From IMG/VR virus record IMGVR_UViG_3300013233_000235, positions 140,042 to 204,041 of that record: a stretch of 64,000 bases of DNA; one strand, given 5' to 3'. A program made the position numbers and the translations under genes. The stretch is from a virus. Position 1 is the stretch's first letter; each line of letters begins with the position of its first letter. Positions 25,213 to 34,942 of the stretch are shown here, piece by piece. The notes below the pieces were generated by a model that was not told the DNA's origin, ran no database searches, and was given only the letters and a program-made list of their open reading frames with translations.

Positions 25213-26026
25213 TAGATTAACAATGGGCAAAGTTGCCTTTAAGGATGACGATAACTACATCGCCATCGAGGAGGTAGTAGAAGATGGCGCTGCTAAATAC
25301 GTCATGCTGGCATACGCGGGCGGCCAACAGCGGTACCAGATGGTTCGTATGCCGACATCACCAGAGCGGTGGCGTGGGGCTGCGGTATACATGCGAGGGG
25401 GTGCATATGTGGCACACATCTCCAGACACCTGGTTACCGGGGAACACGGTATCCTGATACGACTGTTCCTGGCCACGGGTGGTTATGTGGGCCAGTGTTA
25501 CCAGCAGGATAGTGGTAACACCAGCGCAATAGGCCATAAGGCGTTGGACCACGCCGTCGAGTCCATCATCGCTGGGTCGGCCCCGGTGTTACTGGCCGGG
25601 CATGATGCTTATCCGATGGATCTTAATGAAGGTATGGATTATATTGAGGCCGACAACCCGGGTGTTGACACAGTGCAGGTGGCCGGCGATGGTAGCCTGG
25701 ATATCAGTGCCTACCACGGCGACGTGTTATTCACCGTAGAGCGCACGGGCGACGATGGTAATCTGGTGAGACACAGTGTCCGTAAACACAGCCGTACAGA
25801 TGGGGCGATTAGTGACAATGGTGATTATCTGGTGCTGGTGCAGCGCAAGCTTGTAAAGACATCATTTATCACCCGACTGCTCACTTACAAGACAACACAG
25901 AATGGGTTAATGCCTATCTCCACAGCAACTGTGGGTAAGCACGGGGGGTATTTCTCAAAGGCCGAGTTGTCAGTGCGCCTAGGTAAATTTGTAGATGCCT
26001 CCATGGCATACGTTAACTACAATTAA
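25190..26026 (+). CDS. Propeller-like hypothetical protein
   Basis: 278 aa; GGGGG stands before two adjacent ATGs (25190, 25193). Strand-turn units such as 'YIAIEEVVEDGAAKYVMLAYAGG', 'GDGSLDISAYHGDVLFTVERTGDDG' and 'ISDNGDYLVLVQRK' repeat at intervals suiting propeller blades. Followed by a strong terminator. Function unknown. Confidence 0.6.
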   Translation: MMKHTFGSRLTMGKVAFKDDDNYIAIEEVVEDGAAKYVMLAYAGGQQRYQMVRMPTSPERWRGAAVYMRGGAYVAHISRHLVTGEHGILIRLFLATGGYVGQCYQQDSGNTSAIGHKALDHAVESIIAGSAPVLLAGHDAYPMDLNEGMDYIEADNPGVDTVQVAGDGSLDISAYHGDVLFTVERTGDDGNLVRHSVRKHSRTDGAISDNGDYLVLVQRKLVKTSFITRLLTYKTTQNGLMPISTATVGKHGGYFSKAELSVRLGKFVDASMAYVNYN

Positions 26027-26055
26027 AAAATGGCCCGTTTGGGCCCTTTTTTTTT
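26025..26055 (+). terminator. Rho-independent terminator
   Basis: GGCCC-GTTT-GGGCC hairpin flanked by an A run on the left and nine Ts on the right. Separates 25190 from 26094. Confidence 0.9.
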
Positions 26056-26093
26056 AGTCCGGTATTAAACCTTAATGCATAGGGAAGATGTAA

Positions 26094-26432
26094 ATGAAAG
26101 CCATATTGCGAGTGGATAGTGTGAGTAAAGTGAGCGTGGATCGAATGGGTGCAGGTACGTTGACCACGACTCTTACAGGTGGCCGCACACACCAGGTTAG
26201 TACAGACGGGTTGAGCAATGCTGACATAACGGCTTTGCGTGCTAACAAATACGGGGTGGTTTATAGTGATGGTAGCATCTTGTTGCTGAGCATCAGGGAC
26301 TTGATACACTTAGCTTTGGCTGCACTCGATGACGATATAAATAACAATCTACCATTACTCAGGATGGTTGGCCAATCTGTGGAGCATGGTGGTAGTGCCA
26401 CCGCCGCTATCCTACTAGAGTTGGGGATCTGA
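26094..26432 (+). CDS. Small hypothetical protein
   Basis: 112 aa, GGGAAG upstream. A beta-rich N-terminus (ILRVDSVSKVSVDRMGAGTLTTTL; YGVVYSDGSILLLS) and helical C-terminus. Leads the 26-29.8 kb operon; the next gene begins three bases after its stop. Unknown. Confidence 0.6.
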   Translation: MKAILRVDSVSKVSVDRMGAGTLTTTLTGGRTHQVSTDGLSNADITALRANKYGVVYSDGSILLLSIRDLIHLALAALDDDINNNLPLLRMVGQSVEHGGSATAAILLELGI

Positions 26433-26434
26433 CT

Positions 26435-27535
26435 GTGGCTAATAGTTACGTAAGCGGGCTATTAAAGCGGAAGGTGTATAAACATATAACCGATGCATCC
26501 GGTGACGGGGTTGTAACAATGGCGTTCACACCCACCGACGGCGGGGGGGCCCTAGCCATCAGGCGTAGAGACGCCGCCGGTGTACGAGTTGTATCACTGG
26601 ATACATCTATAACACATGTGGGTGAGTACTTTACAGGTATGGCGGCCATAAGCGGTGATGGAAACTTGGCGATAATAATCACATCGGTTGGGGATAGTCA
26701 TAAAGTCCGCATGTACCGTTACGATGGTAGCACGTATCGGGATGTTGGTACGCATACGTTGGCAACTGGTGGTGGATTACACACCGGCATCAACTTAAGT
26801 TGGACCGGTGTTACCTACGTACTCCATTCCAACCTAACCCCCTGGGAAGCACCCAGTGCAATCGTAGTAACCAATGTCAACGGCAGCCCAGAGGTAATAG
26901 GGCAGGCGGGCGTGGGCTACGTATCCATATCTGATGATGGTACACAGATGCTAGGGGTGAGTCGCTGTTCTGCCACAGATGTTGGTAAGGCGGTTATCTA
27001 CGACCTATCTGGCGGAACTGTCGCCACCATGGCTAACCTGAGCATGGCTATACCTGGTGGGGCTAAAATACCCCACGCCGCAGGCACTATGTCTGGTAAC
27101 GGTAAGAGTGTGGTTATTCCTATGTACACCATGCCGAGAGCGGGTGGTAGGGATGGTATATCTGCACTAATGCGGTTCACTAAATCCGACGCCACCGGGG
27201 CGTGGGAATACATGGGTGCTGTCAACTTATACAGCGGGTGTATAACCCCCCCATTGCTGGAGAGTACCACATCTATAGTCAGCTGTTACACAGGTGAACA
27301 TATGTGCATAGCTGGGGTGGATGATGGTGGTGAAACCATGATCCGTTTTTATAAATACGCTACCCCTAGGTGGTTAATGGTAGAACACTCCATCGACAAT
27401 GGTTCAGTGCTATCCGCTATGCGTAGGCTACCGCCTATGTACCTGCGCAGTCATGGGGATCAGGCCTTGCTTGTTAGAGCCACCAATTCTGGTGTAATGG
27501 AAGTCACAATGTTTTACGACCAATTCGGGGGATAA
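26435..27535 (+). CDS. Beta-propeller-like protein
   Basis: 366 aa from a GTG start. At least five 'I/V-S-x-D-G-x-x' blades are visible: 'AAISGDGNLAIIITSVGDSHKVRMYRYDG', 'VSISDDGTQMLGVSRC...GKAVIYDLSGG', 'GTMSGNGKSVVIPMY'. The blades resemble those in the FG-GAP tail fibres at 33219-39001. It might bind carbohydrate or decorate the virion, but no evidence beyond fold style. Confidence 0.65.
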   Translation: MANSYVSGLLKRKVYKHITDASGDGVVTMAFTPTDGGGALAIRRRDAAGVRVVSLDTSITHVGEYFTGMAAISGDGNLAIIITSVGDSHKVRMYRYDGSTYRDVGTHTLATGGGLHTGINLSWTGVTYVLHSNLTPWEAPSAIVVTNVNGSPEVIGQAGVGYVSISDDGTQMLGVSRCSATDVGKAVIYDLSGGTVATMANLSMAIPGGAKIPHAAGTMSGNGKSVVIPMYTMPRAGGRDGISALMRFTKSDATGAWEYMGAVNLYSGCITPPLLESTTSIVSCYTGEHMCIAGVDDGGETMIRFYKYATPRWLMVEHSIDNGSVLSAMRRLPPMYLRSHGDQALLVRATNSGVMEVTMFYDQFGG

Positions 27536-27539
27536 CAAC

Positions 27540-28667
27540 ATGGTAACCATAACTAAAGCAGCCATTCTAGATGGTATAGATATCGGTGTCACAGATATAG
27601 CGGTGTCATTGGATGGGTCCTTAATGCTGGTCGGTGATGCAGCCGTTGGCACGGTACACGTCTACGATTATGGCCCAACTGGATACACCCTCACGGAGAA
27701 GCTGCACCCCCCGGGTATTAGAAACTTCGGATACGCCCTTGGAATAAGCCCTGATAATACCACAATCATTATCGGGTCGTCTGTGGCACTCATCGGCGAC
27801 CAGGTGCTATCCCCTGAGAGGGCCTTCGCAACCATCCTAGAACGGCCTCTAGGGGCTCTATTCTTTATGGAGTCAGCTTTCATCGATGTTGGCCTTAACG
27901 GCCTAACACCGGCATGCTATAGCTTCTCAGCGGATGGTCTCACCTTATCTATTGCGGCAGCCCGACTCCAGGGTGAGGTATTCATGTTCGAGGGGGAAGA
28001 GACCGCTGTTACTGGTGACGACCCCCTATCCGTGCAGATCTACAAGTACGGGCTTGCAGCAGGATGGGCTATTGAGAAAGAATATGTGGTGGGTAATATG
28101 GATAACCTCCGCCAAGCTTATGGTGGGACGGCATGGTTAGACCCCCTGGGCACATCTATCTGGATGACCACCAATTGGGGTTGGGGTGCCGGCTCTGGCA
28201 CACGCTTACATCGGGCAGAAATGGTTAGTGGTTTTTGGGCACCACCGGTGCTGGTGGTGCCGGACATCGGCGATACGATCGTGTACTCCACCACCCCCAC
28301 GACCATGCTGTATAGTGACACTAGCCGCGTACCAGGGTTAGGCTGTGCATACACTCTCCCACTCCCACCGCCAATGGGCGCACTGCCGGCATTACTGCCA
28401 AAGCCCGCAGGCGCTGATCCATTAATGTATGCTAAGAATGTAGCCATCTCACCAGATGGTGCACTTATAGCAACAACATCTAGACGCGAGGATGCGATAA
28501 CTGGCAACATACATATCACCCGTGGCGGGACATACCTTGGGGCGATATGGGTACGCAATGTTAAAGAGACTGATTACGGGGAGATAATCCGACTTGTAAA
28601 CACCCCACTTGGATACAGAGTCATCACGAATGAGGGCGCTAGCGTAAATATATACGAGTGCGTTTAA
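27540..28667 (+). CDS. Beta-propeller-like protein
   Basis: 375 aa, GGGGGATAAC upstream. Blades include 'IAVSLDGSLMLVGDAAVGTVHVYDYG', 'LGISPDNTTIIIGSSVAL', 'FSADGLTLSIAAARLQGEVFMFEG' and 'VAISPDGALIATTSRREDAITGN'. The last is close to 'VAISPDKQRLAVSASREDANG' in the fibre at 37316, linking this array to the tail fibres. Probably seven-bladed; role unknown. Confidence 0.7.
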   Translation: MVTITKAAILDGIDIGVTDIAVSLDGSLMLVGDAAVGTVHVYDYGPTGYTLTEKLHPPGIRNFGYALGISPDNTTIIIGSSVALIGDQVLSPERAFATILERPLGALFFMESAFIDVGLNGLTPACYSFSADGLTLSIAAARLQGEVFMFEGEETAVTGDDPLSVQIYKYGLAAGWAIEKEYVVGNMDNLRQAYGGTAWLDPLGTSIWMTTNWGWGAGSGTRLHRAEMVSGFWAPPVLVVPDIGDTIVYSTTPTTMLYSDTSRVPGLGCAYTLPLPPPMGALPALLPKPAGADPLMYAKNVAISPDGALIATTSRREDAITGNIHITRGGTYLGAIWVRNVKETDYGEIIRLVNTPLGYRVITNEGASVNIYECV

Positions 28668-28687
28668 ACATAACACTGGAGAGAGAT

Positions 28688-29752
28688 ATGCGTATAGTTG
28701 TAAATGGCCCACCGATGTATGGGAGGCACATGGCGTCTTCCGACGATGGTACGATGCTGGCAATAGGTATGGTTGGGGACGCTAGAATAGAGGGTGTCCC
28801 TGTATGGGTAGTGGACCTATACCACGTTGTTATGGGTAAACCCAAACTTATAGACAGGCTGACCGGGCAGTGCGGTGAAGGCACCCCCAGAATAACAGAT
28901 CTGGTCATGGCTGATTACGGTCAGAGATTAACCATATCCAGTTCAACGGGGGTAACCACTTACCACATATGGCCGCATGGGGCCAAGAAGCGTCCAGATG
29001 TGAGTGAGTCTTACTGCTATGATGCTAAGGTGGCTATTAGCTCTGATGGTGGCACCATTATGGCAAGTCGGACGAGTGCCACGGCGTACGGTGGTATAGC
29101 TAGTAGACTCGGCATCATGAAGCCCCATGAACACCCAGACTTACTACCACGGTATTTTAAATCGGTCAAGGGTAAAGTCAGGGTTATATCCGGTGGCGTT
29201 TCCAACGATGGTACGACTATCGCGGTAGCCACAACGATGTGGTGTGACGGCCGATACCTAGCTAACCAACTAGCCATATGTGGTAATTGTGGGGATATAC
29301 GTAAATACCCTGTTGACACATTCTCCCCGGATACCCCACCGGTGCTGTCCACTGGTGGTGGGACAGTATGGCTATCCCAGGGTGCGGGCGGTAGAAGCAT
29401 AAACATCTATACCAAAGATGGTAAGTCGAGACTGTTTATGTTACTCCCTGATAACCTGACTGTTGTTGGCCGGGTGTGTCTAAGTGTCACACAGCGGTAC
29501 CTATATATCGGCGTGTTCGACGCCAGCATTGGGAGTACCCAGGTGTGGATGGTAAGCACGGCTCGGCGGGAATATACCCCGCTACCGAATAAAATCTTCG
29601 GATTGAACCTACCTTATCCGGGTGTTACAGCTTGGTCCGTTGGGACAAGCGGGTTATACATGCTATCGGGTGACACCAACATGGTGTACCTTGAAAAGAC
29701 TACGGGCATTAGCCCTTTAACACTAAGTTCTCTAAGGAGTTGTGATGAGTAA
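28688..29752 (+). CDS. Beta-propeller-like protein
   Basis: 354 aa from the ATG at 28688 (GGAGAGAG upstream). Repeated 'SSDGGTIMASRTSATAYGG', 'VSNDGTTIAVATTMWCDGR' and 'ASSDDGTMLAIGMVGDARIEG' blades. The final codons overlap the next gene. Same class as the two preceding genes. Confidence 0.65.
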   Translation: MRIVVNGPPMYGRHMASSDDGTMLAIGMVGDARIEGVPVWVVDLYHVVMGKPKLIDRLTGQCGEGTPRITDLVMADYGQRLTISSSTGVTTYHIWPHGAKKRPDVSESYCYDAKVAISSDGGTIMASRTSATAYGGIASRLGIMKPHEHPDLLPRYFKSVKGKVRVISGGVSNDGTTIAVATTMWCDGRYLANQLAICGNCGDIRKYPVDTFSPDTPPVLSTGGGTVWLSQGAGGRSINIYTKDGKSRLFMLLPDNLTVVGRVCLSVTQRYLYIGVFDASIGSTQVWMVSTARREYTPLPNKIFGLNLPYPGVTAWSVGTSGLYMLSGDTNMVYLEKTTGISPLTLSSLRSCDE

Positions 29753-30005
29753 CGCCTTCAACGGGTACTTCGATAACACCATCAGTGGTGACCACGGTAG
29801 AAGGCACGCCCTTAAGGGCGATGCTGTTATGGCCACCTTCATACAACTGGACGATACGGGCCTATGGCTGTACAGCGAAGAGGATACAAGATCCGAGCAG
29901 CTGTGGGCACTGCTAGCCCACTACACTTCCACCACCGGTAGCACATCCATACAGAAAATGTACAAGGAACTAATGGGGTGGGCTGAACATAACCTAGAGG
30001 TTTAA
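29745..30005 (+). CDS. Small hypothetical protein
   Basis: 86 aa, AAGGAG upstream, overlapping the previous stop. Opening 'FNGYFDNTISGDHGRRHALKGDAVMATFIQLDDTGLWLYSEED' is followed by a helical C-terminus. Position next to a spike-like gene suggests a baseplate role, by context only. Confidence 0.6.
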   Translation: MSNAFNGYFDNTISGDHGRRHALKGDAVMATFIQLDDTGLWLYSEEDTRSEQLWALLAHYTSTTGSTSIQKMYKELMGWAEHNLEV

Positions 30006-30008
30006 CAC

Positions 30009-30929
30009 ATGAGTATTATATCGATATACTCGTTGGGCACCGTGGCTGAGAACAAGCTTCCGGACACCGATGTGGTAGAGATATACCCCAATGAAACATT
30101 ACCACTAATGGATGGGGAACTTGATGTATCCATATCGCCGGTCGAGTCATCTGGCATCGATCGTGAGGGCCGAGGTTACACAGCATCTGCTAATGTGGCT
30201 AACACCCTGTCGTGCAAATGGTTAAAGAGTACCTTTAGAGACACGTGCCCCGATGTAAGGCGCGGTGAGCGCGTGCTAATCATCAACATCGGCAACAGTA
30301 TGGATTTCTGGTTCATACCGTTGGGGCTGGATGACCACTTGCGGAGGTTGGAGACCGTGCGCTTCTCTATCAGCGCATTCCCAGAAAACGAGGATGAGGA
30401 CCCCAGTGTAGATAACAGATATTTCATTGAGCTAAGTTCTCACAAAAAGACTATAACAGTTAGTACCTCTATGCGGAATGGTGAAGTCGCTAGTTATGTC
30501 ATGCAGTTGAACATGGATATAGGCCATGCGACCCTGGTGGATAACACCGAACAGATCATCCAGATGGACACCGCCAATAAGCACATCTGGGCCCAAAACA
30601 GTGAGAAGGTATTGGCCGAGCTTAATAAGCGTGACCTTAAGTTACAAACACCAGATGGATCAGAGATCCATATGCGTGGGGCTGACATACTTGCGCATAA
30701 CGGCAATGGTGTAAAATTCGAGATGGTGGGGTCAAATACAACATCGACCTCACCCGGTAACCACGTGGTTAATGCCACTAACCATATTGTCAATGCTAAG
30801 ACTTTCCATAACAAACCCGTGATTGGCGGGAAGGCCACATACGGAAAGATCAATGCTGGCAAAGTCAGTGCTGGCCAGATTGGGGTAGGCATCCTCGTAG
30901 CAGGTAAGTTTAACTATCCAAAACCATAA
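30009..30929 (+). CDS. Putative baseplate spike/puncturing protein
   Basis: 306 aa. The N-terminal half is a mixed beta domain (~1-150) that could be an OB-like or phage-late-control-type fold. From ~205 onward the sequence becomes a regular beta-prism or helix (LQTPDGSEIHMRGADILAH..., then 'NHVVNATNHIVNAKTFHNKPVIGGKATYGKINAGKVSAGQIGVG') typical of gp5/VgrG-like spike tips. It would pierce the outer membrane during DNA delivery. No lysozyme domain. Ends in a perfect terminator palindrome shared with the convergent gene. Confidence 0.55.
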   Translation: MSIISIYSLGTVAENKLPDTDVVEIYPNETLPLMDGELDVSISPVESSGIDREGRGYTASANVANTLSCKWLKSTFRDTCPDVRRGERVLIINIGNSMDFWFIPLGLDDHLRRLETVRFSISAFPENEDEDPSVDNRYFIELSSHKKTITVSTSMRNGEVASYVMQLNMDIGHATLVDNTEQIIQMDTANKHIWAQNSEKVLAELNKRDLKLQTPDGSEIHMRGADILAHNGNGVKFEMVGSNTTSTSPGNHVVNATNHIVNAKTFHNKPVIGGKATYGKINAGKVSAGQIGVGILVAGKFNYPKP

Positions 30930-30968
30930 ATAACACCCAGAGCCACATCGGCTCTGGGTGTTATTTAT
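30926..30968. terminator. Bidirectional terminator
   Basis: A perfect 19-bp palindrome (arms 30926-30944 and 30950-30968, 5-nt loop ACATC) flanked by A/T runs. It lies between convergent genes and includes the stop codon of the upstream one. Confidence 0.9.
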
Positions 30969-30985
30969 GTTTAAAAGGTGTGTTA

Positions 30986-31456
30986 CTAACACATGCGGAT
31001 GATTGGTATACCCATGTAATTGGCCACACCTCTGGCACAGGCCTGTGCCTGATTTTTAGTGCTGTCACTAGGTGCAACCATTAACCCAGCGGACCTCACA
31101 TCCGTGGCCTGAAAGCCCTCGTCCCCAATTACAGACATTACCGTGGCCGATACCGCATTCTGGAAGGCCGTATTAGCAGTTGTTAGTTCTCTAACAATAC
31201 CGTGGGTCTCTAAGAATTTGGCGACCTCTTGCGTTTCATAGCGGGTTGGCGTGAATGTGCCGGGCCTCGCTTTAGCCGTCCATAAGTCGGCCGAACCACC
31301 CTCCTCGACACATATTTGCATTAAGGCATCATTGCCGTCGGGCACCTCGGTTAGCCGGATTTGCCAGCCCTTGGCAATCTGTCCCTTGACAACCGCCCGC
31401 ATGTAATCCATGTTTTTAAGCACATACGCGTTACTACACATTATCGTACAATACAT
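30986..31456 (-). CDS. Hypothetical protein
   Basis: 156 aa. 'GWQIRLTEVPDGNDALMQICVEEGG' and 'MSVIGDEGFQATDVRSAGLMVAPSDS' are unremarkable alpha/beta. AGGAG precedes the start by 10 bases. It is the promoter-distal gene of the long minus-strand fibre block; a virion or chaperone role is inferred from place only. Confidence 0.6.
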   Translation of the reverse strand: MYCTIMCSNAYVLKNMDYMRAVVKGQIAKGWQIRLTEVPDGNDALMQICVEEGGSADLWTAKARPGTFTPTRYETQEVAKFLETHGIVRELTTANTAFQNAVSATVMSVIGDEGFQATDVRSAGLMVAPSDSTKNQAQACARGVANYMGIPIIRMC

Positions 31457-31469
31457 CTAGGTAAATCTC

Positions 31470-32810
31470 CTATACCGATCCGGCATTAATATCCCCAACA
31501 TATATCTCGTCAGGTGGGTAGACCACAGTTGGTATTGTGTCGCTATCGCGGCAATCGATTATATCACTAGCGCTAATGGTGACTGGGATTACAGCGGTCC
31601 CATCGCCATCATCAGTCTCTAATAACGCCTCGGTGTCGTCACCATAGCCCACATCGGTATCTACCACAACTGTATCATCAGAAGAAGCGACATCATCGGT
31701 GGTGGTACTGGCGTCACCAACACTTGTATCGGCAGACTCGCCGGTGGCATCGGTTGTGGCCGTGGCATCTTCTGCGGATGCACCGCCGGTATCAGAAGAC
31801 CCATCGGTGCTATCAGTGGTGGCGTCATTGGATGTGTCCACACTATCCGTAGATACATCGCCGGCATCGGAGGTGCTGGCGTTATCACCATCGCTTGTAC
31901 CGACATCTGTGGACGTGACATCATCGGCCGGGACCTCTGTTACCACCTCCACCCCATCATCTGAAGACGCAGTTATGGTGGATGACCCATCCTCGTGCAC
32001 TTCCTCGGTAGTAGTGGTGGTGGTAACGGTTTCAGACCCGTTAGCTTCGACCACATGCACTTCCTCGGTAGTGGTGGTTGATGTAACCTGTGTAGTTGGG
32101 TGGTTAGTGATGTGGCTGTTTATGGTCTCCCTTAGGGCGGAGACCTCCACCTTAAGGTTCTCGTTGTCGGATATCAATTGCTGTAAGTGGTAGAAATACA
32201 GGTTAACATCTTCCCGCATTCTGCCAAGTAACTGCAATGTACGACCGTCTTGCTCGCGCAATGCCTGACCCGATGTGGCCAGCGGCCTGGCGTCCACCAT
32301 CGCCTGGGTCATTTTATCGATGGCATCGGTGAGTGGGTTAAGCTTCTCGACATCATCGATGGTGTGTGTATGTGGACCGGGTGGGTACAACCCCGGGAGA
32401 TTACGGATATGGCTAAATACAACCACCCTATCGGCCGCTAATCGGATAGCATCCCTGAGATTACGCAGCAGCTCATCGGATGTACCCTCGTACCCACCCA
32501 CCAATTGGCAGGTCAGTAGCAGTTCCCCATACACCGCAGGATTTATTAACTCGATGGCAGTTGCAGCTTCGTGCCCTGTTGCTGCTACCACTTCAGGCTC
32601 AATGCCTAGAAAGCGGTAGTCCACCCCTAGCACCAATGGGGCGCTATCCAACGGTCTACGTAGATAATGACCCTTGGTGTAAAATATACCCTCATTGCAG
32701 ATGATGATACGGCTTCCATCCTCAGCTGCATTGTGGGGCTCGTCAACAACTAAGTTGGCGGGGTTTTTTGCCGACTCATCGTAATGCCGTTTAAATATAC
32801 CGGTAACCAT
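31470..32810 (-). CDS. Tail fibre/structural protein with Ser/Thr/Asp-rich tail
   Basis: 446 aa with AGGGGGTGATAC before the ATG. The N-terminal ~200 residues hold 'PGLYPPGPHTHTIDDVEKLNPLTDAIDKM', a His-containing turn common in phage fibre heads, then a coiled-coil-like helix (~190-235). After ~240 comes a low-complexity T/E/S/D/G segment (TTTTEEVHV repeated, then D-x-S/T runs) to ~400. The tail may be flexible or heavily acidic on the virion surface. Function as fibre component is inferred. Confidence 0.65.
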   Translation of the reverse strand: MVTGIFKRHYDESAKNPANLVVDEPHNAAEDGSRIIICNEGIFYTKGHYLRRPLDSAPLVLGVDYRFLGIEPEVVAATGHEAATAIELINPAVYGELLLTCQLVGGYEGTSDELLRNLRDAIRLAADRVVVFSHIRNLPGLYPPGPHTHTIDDVEKLNPLTDAIDKMTQAMVDARPLATSGQALREQDGRTLQLLGRMREDVNLYFYHLQQLISDNENLKVEVSALRETINSHITNHPTTQVTSTTTTEEVHVVEANGSETVTTTTTTEEVHEDGSSTITASSDDGVEVVTEVPADDVTSTDVGTSDGDNASTSDAGDVSTDSVDTSNDATTDSTDGSSDTGGASAEDATATTDATGESADTSVGDASTTTDDVASSDDTVVVDTDVGYGDDTEALLETDDGDGTAVIPVTISASDIIDCRDSDTIPTVVYPPDEIYVGDINAGSV

Positions 32811-32820
32811 GTATCACCCC

Positions 32821-33213
32821 CTAGGCTGTGTCGCCGAACCATCTAACCCGTAGATATCCGTAAACAGAAACGGCCATGTACATGGACTTACGACGGATAG
32901 GCTGTATGCCACCGAGCTTCATGGATTCATTAAAAATCCGGTTGGCTTTGGCCCAGCCCCAGCCTTCATCCAATGCATAGTCGTGAAGACATGCCTCAAT
33001 GAAATACCGATCGATGGGCGGGAATAAACCCCACATCACGCGAAGTGTGCTGGCGCCATCCGTGATAAACCCTTTGGGGATAGTGATCCCACTCGCTTGG
33101 TCCTTATATTCTTCAACAAAGAGGTATAGGACCCGGCCACCAATCTTGTTTGGTATGATAGGTTGTACAGGGATCGGCGTATGGTCGGAAATATCGTATT
33201 TACTCTTATACAT
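32821..33213 (-). CDS. DUF1353-family phage protein
   Basis: 130 aa. It has the DUF1353 pattern: 'IPKGFITDGASTLRVMWGLFPPIDRYFIEACLHDYALDEGWGWAKANRIFNESMKLGG', i.e. G-F-x-T-D-G-A-S, L-F-P-P, and H-D-Y before an 'A-x-R-I-F' helix. Members are common in tailed phages near tail or lysis genes; their activity is not established. Placed inside the fibre operon. Confidence 0.85.
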   Translation of the reverse strand: MYKSKYDISDHTPIPVQPIIPNKIGGRVLYLFVEEYKDQASGITIPKGFITDGASTLRVMWGLFPPIDRYFIEACLHDYALDEGWGWAKANRIFNESMKLGGIQPIRRKSMYMAVSVYGYLRVRWFGDTA

Positions 33214-33218
33214 ATTGG

Positions 33219-34937
33219 TTATCCAAGTAAGAAGGCATTGCCGGCATCCGTTAGACCAGTGTCGGACCCTGGGGCCCCCACTATGCCACGTGCACCATCG
33301 CCTGATAAAGATACAGCGGTGCCGAGATAATCAGCGGCTAGAGAGCCTGTGACGCCTAGCTCGACACCGGCCAACCAGGTCCCTGAAACGTCAGCGAATG
33401 TGTACACCAGCCCGGCGTCATTGGCAGAGGAATCCGACATTGGACAACCCACAATAATGGCCAGTCCGTCGCCAGACATCCCCACTGCGTGACCAAACTG
33501 GTCATTTAGAGCAGGGGTGGGTGCTGTAAGAGTGGCCGCTAATGTGGGCACGCCTGTAACCACGTTGAACACATATGCGGCACCGCCACCAGACACAGCG
33601 GAATCATCGCCCTCCGCGCCGATAACCACGCGGTCACCAGCGGCGCTTATGGCCGAACTTATGCCGAACTTATCGTAAGCCGACACACCAGTCGCCGTCA
33701 GGGTGCCAGATGGGCTCCAAGCACCAGATGTGGATGTGTACACAAACCCCGTACCGGAATCAATACCTAAGGTGGCATCAGTGGGTGCTGTTATTACGGC
33801 GGTAACCCCTTGATCGGCTATCGCAACGCTGTAACCAAAGTAACCACCCTGCGACAGCACGGCCGGCACGATGTTGGCGGACTGTACATATGCGCCAGTC
33901 ACATCCGCGGTAAAGACATATACAGTGCCCACGGTTGTCAATAAACCATTACTCTTCGTGGGTGAGCCAATGATGATCTCATTGGTAACCCCTGCGATCG
34001 CAACGCTGTATCCGAACCATCCGATATCCGTGTGGTCTGTGGGTATCAGCTCCTGTGTAACTGCGTAACCTGTGCCAGCATCCGTAATCACGTAAGCTTT
34101 ACCAGCCCCAGCAACTCCGGCCGCATTGACATCGTTACTAGCACCCACCACGATAACACTGCCATCGGCATTGACATCGATAGAGGAGCCAAAATATGCC
34201 GAAGGTGCGGCTGACGGGCTAGTTAACCGGGCAACCTCAACCCATATGTTGGATACGAGTTTTAGTATGAAAACCGCACCACCGCTTGCTGACGTATTGG
34301 AGTCTGTTGGGGCGCCTATTACGGCTACATCACCGCTGTCACTAATAACCACCGCGCTACCATACCCACCCGATGTGGATGCCAAGCTTGGTGGTAGTGT
34401 AGATATAACCCCATTGATTGCCAGTGCATCCACGATGAAGCTGCTAACGGGGCCCCAATTAGAAAGACCCCCCGAAACCGCCTCGTGTTTGATGCGTACG
34501 AAATGTTCGACAGATGGTGCTAGCTGGATACCCGCCACACCCAGATCGTAAACACCGGTATTACCTGCTTGTCTACCACTCGCGTGTACGATGGTGGTAA
34601 AGGCGAGATCTGTGGCGATCTCTATAAACATGGCAGCCATGGTTTCAGACGTAAGATCTGTGGCAATGCCATTGAAAGCGCCACTACGGATAATGGGGCT
34701 CTGGTTTATACTGACGGCGGTGTTGGCCGGGCTAGCTACAACTGGGGCGCCAATGCCGGTAACCACATTACCCTTGATATCATGCCCACCGGCTTTAACG
34801 CCATCATGGATGGTTATCACGGGTGGGTTGCGACCATAGTCAATGATCAACTCATCCCGTATACCGGTTATGTTTGCCATGTTACCGGATATGCACGACT
34901 TCCATAAGAAATCGCCTAATAAAAATCTAGTACTCAT
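33219..34937 (-). CDS. FG-GAP repeat tail fibre (tandem copy 1)
   Basis: 572 aa. N-terminal attachment-like segment with 'ELIIDYGRNPPVITIHDGVKAGG', then 'APVVASPANTAVSINQSPIIRSGAFNG' leading an Ig-like domain (~50-170). From ~190 to the end there are about seven FG-GAP/propeller repeats ('VVISDSGDVAVIGAPTDSNTSASGGAVFIL', 'AVGMSGDGLAIIVGCPMSDSSANDAGLVYTF'). It would form a host-binding fibre head. Paralogous to the next two fibres, with which it is cotranscribed. Confidence 0.8.
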   Translation of the reverse strand: MSTRFLLGDFLWKSCISGNMANITGIRDELIIDYGRNPPVITIHDGVKAGGHDIKGNVVTGIGAPVVASPANTAVSINQSPIIRSGAFNGIATDLTSETMAAMFIEIATDLAFTTIVHASGRQAGNTGVYDLGVAGIQLAPSVEHFVRIKHEAVSGGLSNWGPVSSFIVDALAINGVISTLPPSLASTSGGYGSAVVISDSGDVAVIGAPTDSNTSASGGAVFILKLVSNIWVEVARLTSPSAAPSAYFGSSIDVNADGSVIVVGASNDVNAAGVAGAGKAYVITDAGTGYAVTQELIPTDHTDIGWFGYSVAIAGVTNEIIIGSPTKSNGLLTTVGTVYVFTADVTGAYVQSANIVPAVLSQGGYFGYSVAIADQGVTAVITAPTDATLGIDSGTGFVYTSTSGAWSPSGTLTATGVSAYDKFGISSAISAAGDRVVIGAEGDDSAVSGGGAAYVFNVVTGVPTLAATLTAPTPALNDQFGHAVGMSGDGLAIIVGCPMSDSSANDAGLVYTFADVSGTWLAGVELGVTGSLAADYLGTAVSLSGDGARGIVGAPGSDTGLTDAGNAFLLG

Positions 34938-34942
34938 TATGA

